A stretch of 64,000 nt of DNA from Bacteriovoracales bacterium (GTDB lineage Bacteria; Bdellovibrionota; Bacteriovoracia; Bacteriovoracales; Bacteriovoracaceae): positions 184,941-248,940 of the forward strand of contig JASBRV010000135.1 in NCBI GenBank assembly GCA_030149295.1, written 5' to 3'. Shown here piece by piece: positions 61,009-64,000 of this stretch. The notes under the pieces are model-generated. The model saw nothing but the letters and a program-made list of their open reading frames with translations. It did no database searches and was not told where the DNA came from. Every line of letters starts with the position of its first letter. Position 1 is the first letter of the stretch. A program made the position numbers and the translations under genes.

Positions 61009-63192
61009 ATGACCCTTAGAGATCAATCCATTCTTATTCTCCTTTGCCTGTTTTCAGGCTCTAGTCTTGCTCAAGATGTAGACTCCCTGGATTTGCTCGA
61101 TCCTGCCGATGTCAATGTTTTAATTGATCAAGAGAAAAAAGAAGGGAAGAAAGACTTTAATCTCTCGGATCTTGAAGAAGTGGATGATCTTGATTCTCTT
61201 AAAGAAGATATTGGTGAGATCATTTTTAAAGATAGTCCTAAGGATAAAAATAAAGACGAAGAACAAGTAAAGAAAATAGAAGCTTTTAAGGAAGATAAGA
61301 GCGAAGAGGAAATACTTGTGGATGAAAATGGGGTAACTGTTAATGATCCTAGTGTGTCATCTCAGGTCAGCCTGAAGTCAAAAGAAGATATGAAGCCTCT
61401 AGGGACTGTCATCTTTGATGTTGGAGCAGAGGAAAAGGAACTCTTAGAGCTTTCTAAATTTGTTGAAGGTAAAATACCTCTTGATGAATGGGATGAGATT
61501 TCTGCTGCCTCACAAGTCGATAAATACGTCATTCAAAAGGGCGATTGGCTTTGGAAGATTTCACAGCGTCTTTTTGGTTCAGGTTTTTATTACTCTAAAA
61601 TTTGGTCTTTGAACCCACAAATCACCAACCCCCACGAAATTGAACCGGGTATGACCCTTGTTTTTTCAACGGGTGACACGGAAAAAATGCCAGAGGTTAA
61701 TCTTGGGGCTTTTTCTGGTGATGAAAGTGAGGATGGAAAAGAGAAGCTTGCCAAGGCTAATGACTATGTCGATTTCAGGAACTTTGGTGATAATGTAAAA
61801 CCAAAATGGATTGATGAAAGAAAGAAGCTTATTGAAAACGGTGTTTACTTTCAATTTGCGTCAGAGGAAACTTTTGATGATTTAGAGAAAATTGCGCAAG
61901 AGAGTCTGAAGAGTGACTACTCTGTTTATGAGCCGCCTGTTCCAGATATTATTATTCAAGAGCCTGGTGAAAATTATGATGATTCTGGATTTGATAAGGA
62001 TTCGAAAATTGTCTTTGATGTGAAAGAAGGCTTTTTCTTAAATACTTTTGTGACTTCTAATATCGTTCAAGATTTGGGGAAAATTGGGGCCAAGGGCGAT
62101 GAGAATATTTTTATCAATAGGTTCGATAAGATATATGTTGATTTTGATGCTTCAGTAAAAGTTAAGCCGGGAGACCTGTATTCTATCTATGTCCCCGGTG
62201 GACCCATTTCTCATCCCGTCTCTGATAGAGGGGGTTATAAATACACTATTGGCGCTCAAATCAAGACACTCAAGAAAATAAACAATCGCTGGGAATGTCT
62301 GGTTGAAATGGTCTCAGGACTTGTGCAAAGAGGGGACAGAGTTACTGTTTATACTCCAAAAATTGGTAAAATTATTAAGACATTCAATAAAAGAAACATA
62401 GAAGCGGCTGTGATTGGTGCCTACCAAGAAAGTGGTGGTGGTGTCTCTATGGGTGATGTGGTTTACCTTGATAGAGGTCGCGCTGATGGTGTGGAAATGG
62501 GAACTGTTTTTGAACTCTATTCTTTTATGGATAAGGGCACGGAAAAGCGTATCACTGCTGATCCTACATATAAAATAGGTGAGGCCACAATCATCAGCTT
62601 AACGGATAATTTTGGTACGGCCCTTATCACAAACTCTCGTGAGGCCATTCCCTATGGAACGATTGCCCTTACCAAAACTGAAGAACAGGCGGCGCTAGAT
62701 ATGGCCAATAAGAATAAGGCCATGTTGGATCAAGTTCAGGAGCTTGAAGGTAAGGCCTTGGATGAGCTTGATATTGAATTAAGTTTAGATGACGTGAGTC
62801 AAGATCTTCTCGATAAAGCTGACCAGGTGCAGCTAACTGAAGATGAGCTTGAAGAACTTGAAAGACAAGAACGCGAGAAGTCAATTATACAAGATCATGA
62901 AAGAGATCTCCAAGAATTAGAGCGTCTTGAGAATGAAATTCTCGAAGCTGAGCGAGCGCTGAATGAAGCAAAAGTCGATGAGGACAAGTTCTTAGAGAGT
63001 CAAAATCTCAATAATATTGAGAAGCGCAATAAGGGAATAGATCCGAATGCTTTTGAATCCTTGAATGATATTGAAAGTGAAATTGGTCTCAAGTTCCTTG
63101 ACGAAGACTTGAACTCTAAAGAAAATCCTTATGGTTTAACAGAATTTGACCTTGAAGAAATCGACGAGTTGTTGAATACTGACGAACTGTAA
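61009..63192 (+). CDS. LysM-domain secreted protein
   Basis: 727 residues with a signal peptide (MTLRDQSILILLCLFSGSSLA). A long acidic stretch (residues 20-120) is followed by a LysM module (YVIQKGDWLWKISQRLFG...NPHEIEPGMTLVFS, about 171-222), which binds peptidoglycan. The remaining 500 residues include beta-rich segments (residues about 340-540) and a Glu/Asp-rich helical tail. It is probably periplasmic, anchored to murein. It forms an operon with the TPR lipoprotein. Function is unknown; the LysM and TPR pair suggests an envelope assembly role. Confidence 0.78.
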   Translation: MTLRDQSILILLCLFSGSSLAQDVDSLDLLDPADVNVLIDQEKKEGKKDFNLSDLEEVDDLDSLKEDIGEIIFKDSPKDKNKDEEQVKKIEAFKEDKSEEEILVDENGVTVNDPSVSSQVSLKSKEDMKPLGTVIFDVGAEEKELLELSKFVEGKIPLDEWDEISAASQVDKYVIQKGDWLWKISQRLFGSGFYYSKIWSLNPQITNPHEIEPGMTLVFSTGDTEKMPEVNLGAFSGDESEDGKEKLAKANDYVDFRNFGDNVKPKWIDERKKLIENGVYFQFASEETFDDLEKIAQESLKSDYSVYEPPVPDIIIQEPGENYDDSGFDKDSKIVFDVKEGFFLNTFVTSNIVQDLGKIGAKGDENIFINRFDKIYVDFDASVKVKPGDLYSIYVPGGPISHPVSDRGGYKYTIGAQIKTLKKINNRWECLVEMVSGLVQRGDRVTVYTPKIGKIIKTFNKRNIEAAVIGAYQESGGGVSMGDVVYLDRGRADGVEMGTVFELYSFMDKGTEKRITADPTYKIGEATIISLTDNFGTALITNSREAIPYGTIALTKTEEQAALDMANKNKAMLDQVQELEGKALDELDIELSLDDVSQDLLDKADQVQLTEDELEELERQEREKSIIQDHERDLQELERLENEILEAERALNEAKVDEDKFLESQNLNNIEKRNKGIDPNAFESLNDIESEIGLKFLDEDLNSKENPYGLTEFDLEEIDELLNTDEL

Positions 63193-63278
63193 GACATTCA
63201 TTTGTTTGTCCCCCACTTATCGTATGTAAACTGGAAGCAATGCCCCATGGAGCCGCTTCTCTTAATGAAGGTGTAAAA

Positions 63279-64000
63279 GTGACGGAAAAAACGGCCAAGA
63301 AGACGGCGAAGAAAACAGCTAAAAAGAAAGCTGCAAAAAAAACAGCGAAGAAAACTGCCAAAAAAACCGCAAAGAAAACAGCTAAAAAAACTGAAAAGAA
63401 AACAGCTAAAAAAACCGAAAAGAAGGCTGCCAAAAAATCCGCTAAGAAAACAGCAACCAAGCGAAATCTCGGACCATATGATTTGGTGATCGTGGAATCT
63501 CCATCCAAGGCTAAAACCATAAAAAAGTATCTCGGCAAGGGTTATCAAGTCGTCGCTTCTAATGGACATATAAAGGATTTGCCCAAGTCTAAGCTCGGAG
63601 TTGATGTCAAAAGTAACTTTGAGATAGACCTCGTCCCTATAACGGGAAAGAAAGACAAAATAGAAAGAATTCAAGAGTTGGCCAAGGGTGCAGATCAAAT
63701 CTATCTCGCTCCTGATATGGACCGCGAGGGTGAGGCGATCGCTCACCATTTGGCAGAAGAAATTGGAAAGCCTTCTAAAATTCATAGAGTTGTCTTTAAC
63801 GCTGTTACAAAGACTGCCGTACAAGATGCCATTGCTCATCCGGCTAAGCTTAAAAAAGAGATGTATGACTCTCAAAAAACCAGGCGTGTGCTGGATCGCC
63901 TTGTGGGCTATAAAATCTCTCCTATTCTCTGGGATAAAGTACAAAGGGGTATATCTGCTGGGCGTGTCCAGTCAGTCGCTCTTAGAATTATTGTAGAGAG
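63279..64000 (+). CDS. topA: DNA topoisomerase I, N-terminal part, with Lys/Ala-rich extension (runs off window)
   Basis: Partial. GTG at 63279 has AAGG 7 bases upstream; an ATG at 63240 in the same frame gives a longer option. Residues about 2-63 are a Thr/Ala/Lys repeat (TAKK units, many copies), histone-H1-like. The TopA core follows: the toprim Glu in LVIVESPSKAKTIKKYLG, SNGHIKDLPKSKLG, and the metal-binding DMDREGEAIAHHLAEE, then RVVFNAVT and GISAGRVQSVALR. Type IA topoisomerases relax negative supercoils. An N-terminal Lys-rich tail is unusual; such tails are usually C-terminal. Confidence 0.95.
   Translation, partial: MTEKTAKKTAKKTAKKKAAKKTAKKTAKKTAKKTAKKTEKKTAKKTEKKAAKKSAKKTATKRNLGPYDLVIVESPSKAKTIKKYLGKGYQVVASNGHIKDLPKSKLGVDVKSNFEIDLVPITGKKDKIERIQELAKGADQIYLAPDMDREGEAIAHHLAEEIGKPSKIHRVVFNAVTKTAVQDAIAHPAKLKKEMYDSQKTRRVLDRLVGYKISPILWDKVQRGISAGRVQSVALRIIVE

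Noticed and set aside
63198..63944. A 248-residue minus-strand frame across topA
   Set aside because: It is a shadow of the Lys-rich topA sequence (Phe-rich on the other strand) and has no ribosome-binding support.
1..64000. Prophage or insertion sequence content
   Set aside because: No integrase, transposase, capsid or terminase-like sequence was seen, and no flanking terminal inverted repeats with target duplications were found by eye.

Overview
The window is a gene-dense bacterial chromosome segment. It is AT-leaning, with short intergenic gaps and many TTG and GTG starts. The content points to a predatory or deep-branching 'delta'-type bacterium of the Bdellovibrionota, most likely the Bacteriovoracaceae (Bacteriovorax/Halobacteriovorax-like). 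The signs are a TIGR02147-type regulator, many secreted proteins and lipoproteins, metalloproteases of several families, paired TldD/TldE, a RimK cassette and a PilZ protein. The taxonomic call is an inference from gene content and style, not from a marker phylogeny.

Layout. 1-353 is the start of an unrecognised minus-strand gene that runs off the edge. 629-3607 is an operon (acidic protein, rsmD, coaD, aminotransferase). 3604-8630 holds an outer-membrane protein, PhoH with a coupled PilZ protein, a small unknown, DedA and a 2-Cys peroxiredoxin. 9020-13700 is the proteolysis block clpP-clpX-lon. tRNA-Val(TAC) follows at 13837, with its own promoter and two identical 87-bp terminator-bearing repeats. 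15249-18418 is the retropepsin-like/RimK/AspA-like cassette plus a Cys-rich secreted protein. 18426-23233 (minus) is a large Met-zincin-type metalloprotease behind a probable outer-membrane protein. 23410-27356 holds a CDP-alcohol phosphatidyltransferase-like protein, a FlaR-like P-loop kinase and tldD-tldE. 27483-34205 holds secreted proteins, a eukaryotic-type AdoMet decarboxylase with speE, an EVE protein, YceI and an M14 carboxypeptidase. 34277-46839 has a 1000-residue secreted protein with a possible ADP-ribosyltransferase-like end, a double amidohydrolase, a nucleotide-pyrophosphatase-like enzyme, two alpha/beta hydrolases, a haem-motif lipoprotein, a GAF protein and ogt.

The most distinctive region is 48668-54175: an outer-membrane barrel, two paralogous secreted glycine-rich/collagen-like proteins, a MACPF (perforin-like) protein and a TIGR02147 regulator. 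I read this as a candidate surface or secreted system in which fibrous glycine-rich proteins are made with a pore-forming protein. No experiment is visible here and the cooperation is inferred from synteny.

54179-64000 is housekeeping and stress functions (DUF952, MazG-like, Ste24-type M48, metallo-beta-lactamase hydrolase, Bcp, an EEP nuclease-fold protein, radical SAM, a DUF4911-like protein) and a TPR lipoprotein/LysM pair. It ends in topA, which has an unusual Lys/Ala-rich N-terminal extension.

A second theme is RNA structure laid over ribosome-binding sites. At 28758 and 57999 an intrinsic-terminator hairpin carries the Shine-Dalgarno sequence in its 3' arm and its T-run touches the start codon. 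At 32609 an A/U-rich hairpin masks a Shine-Dalgarno sequence. No CRISPR array, insertion sequence, prophage or rRNA was seen.
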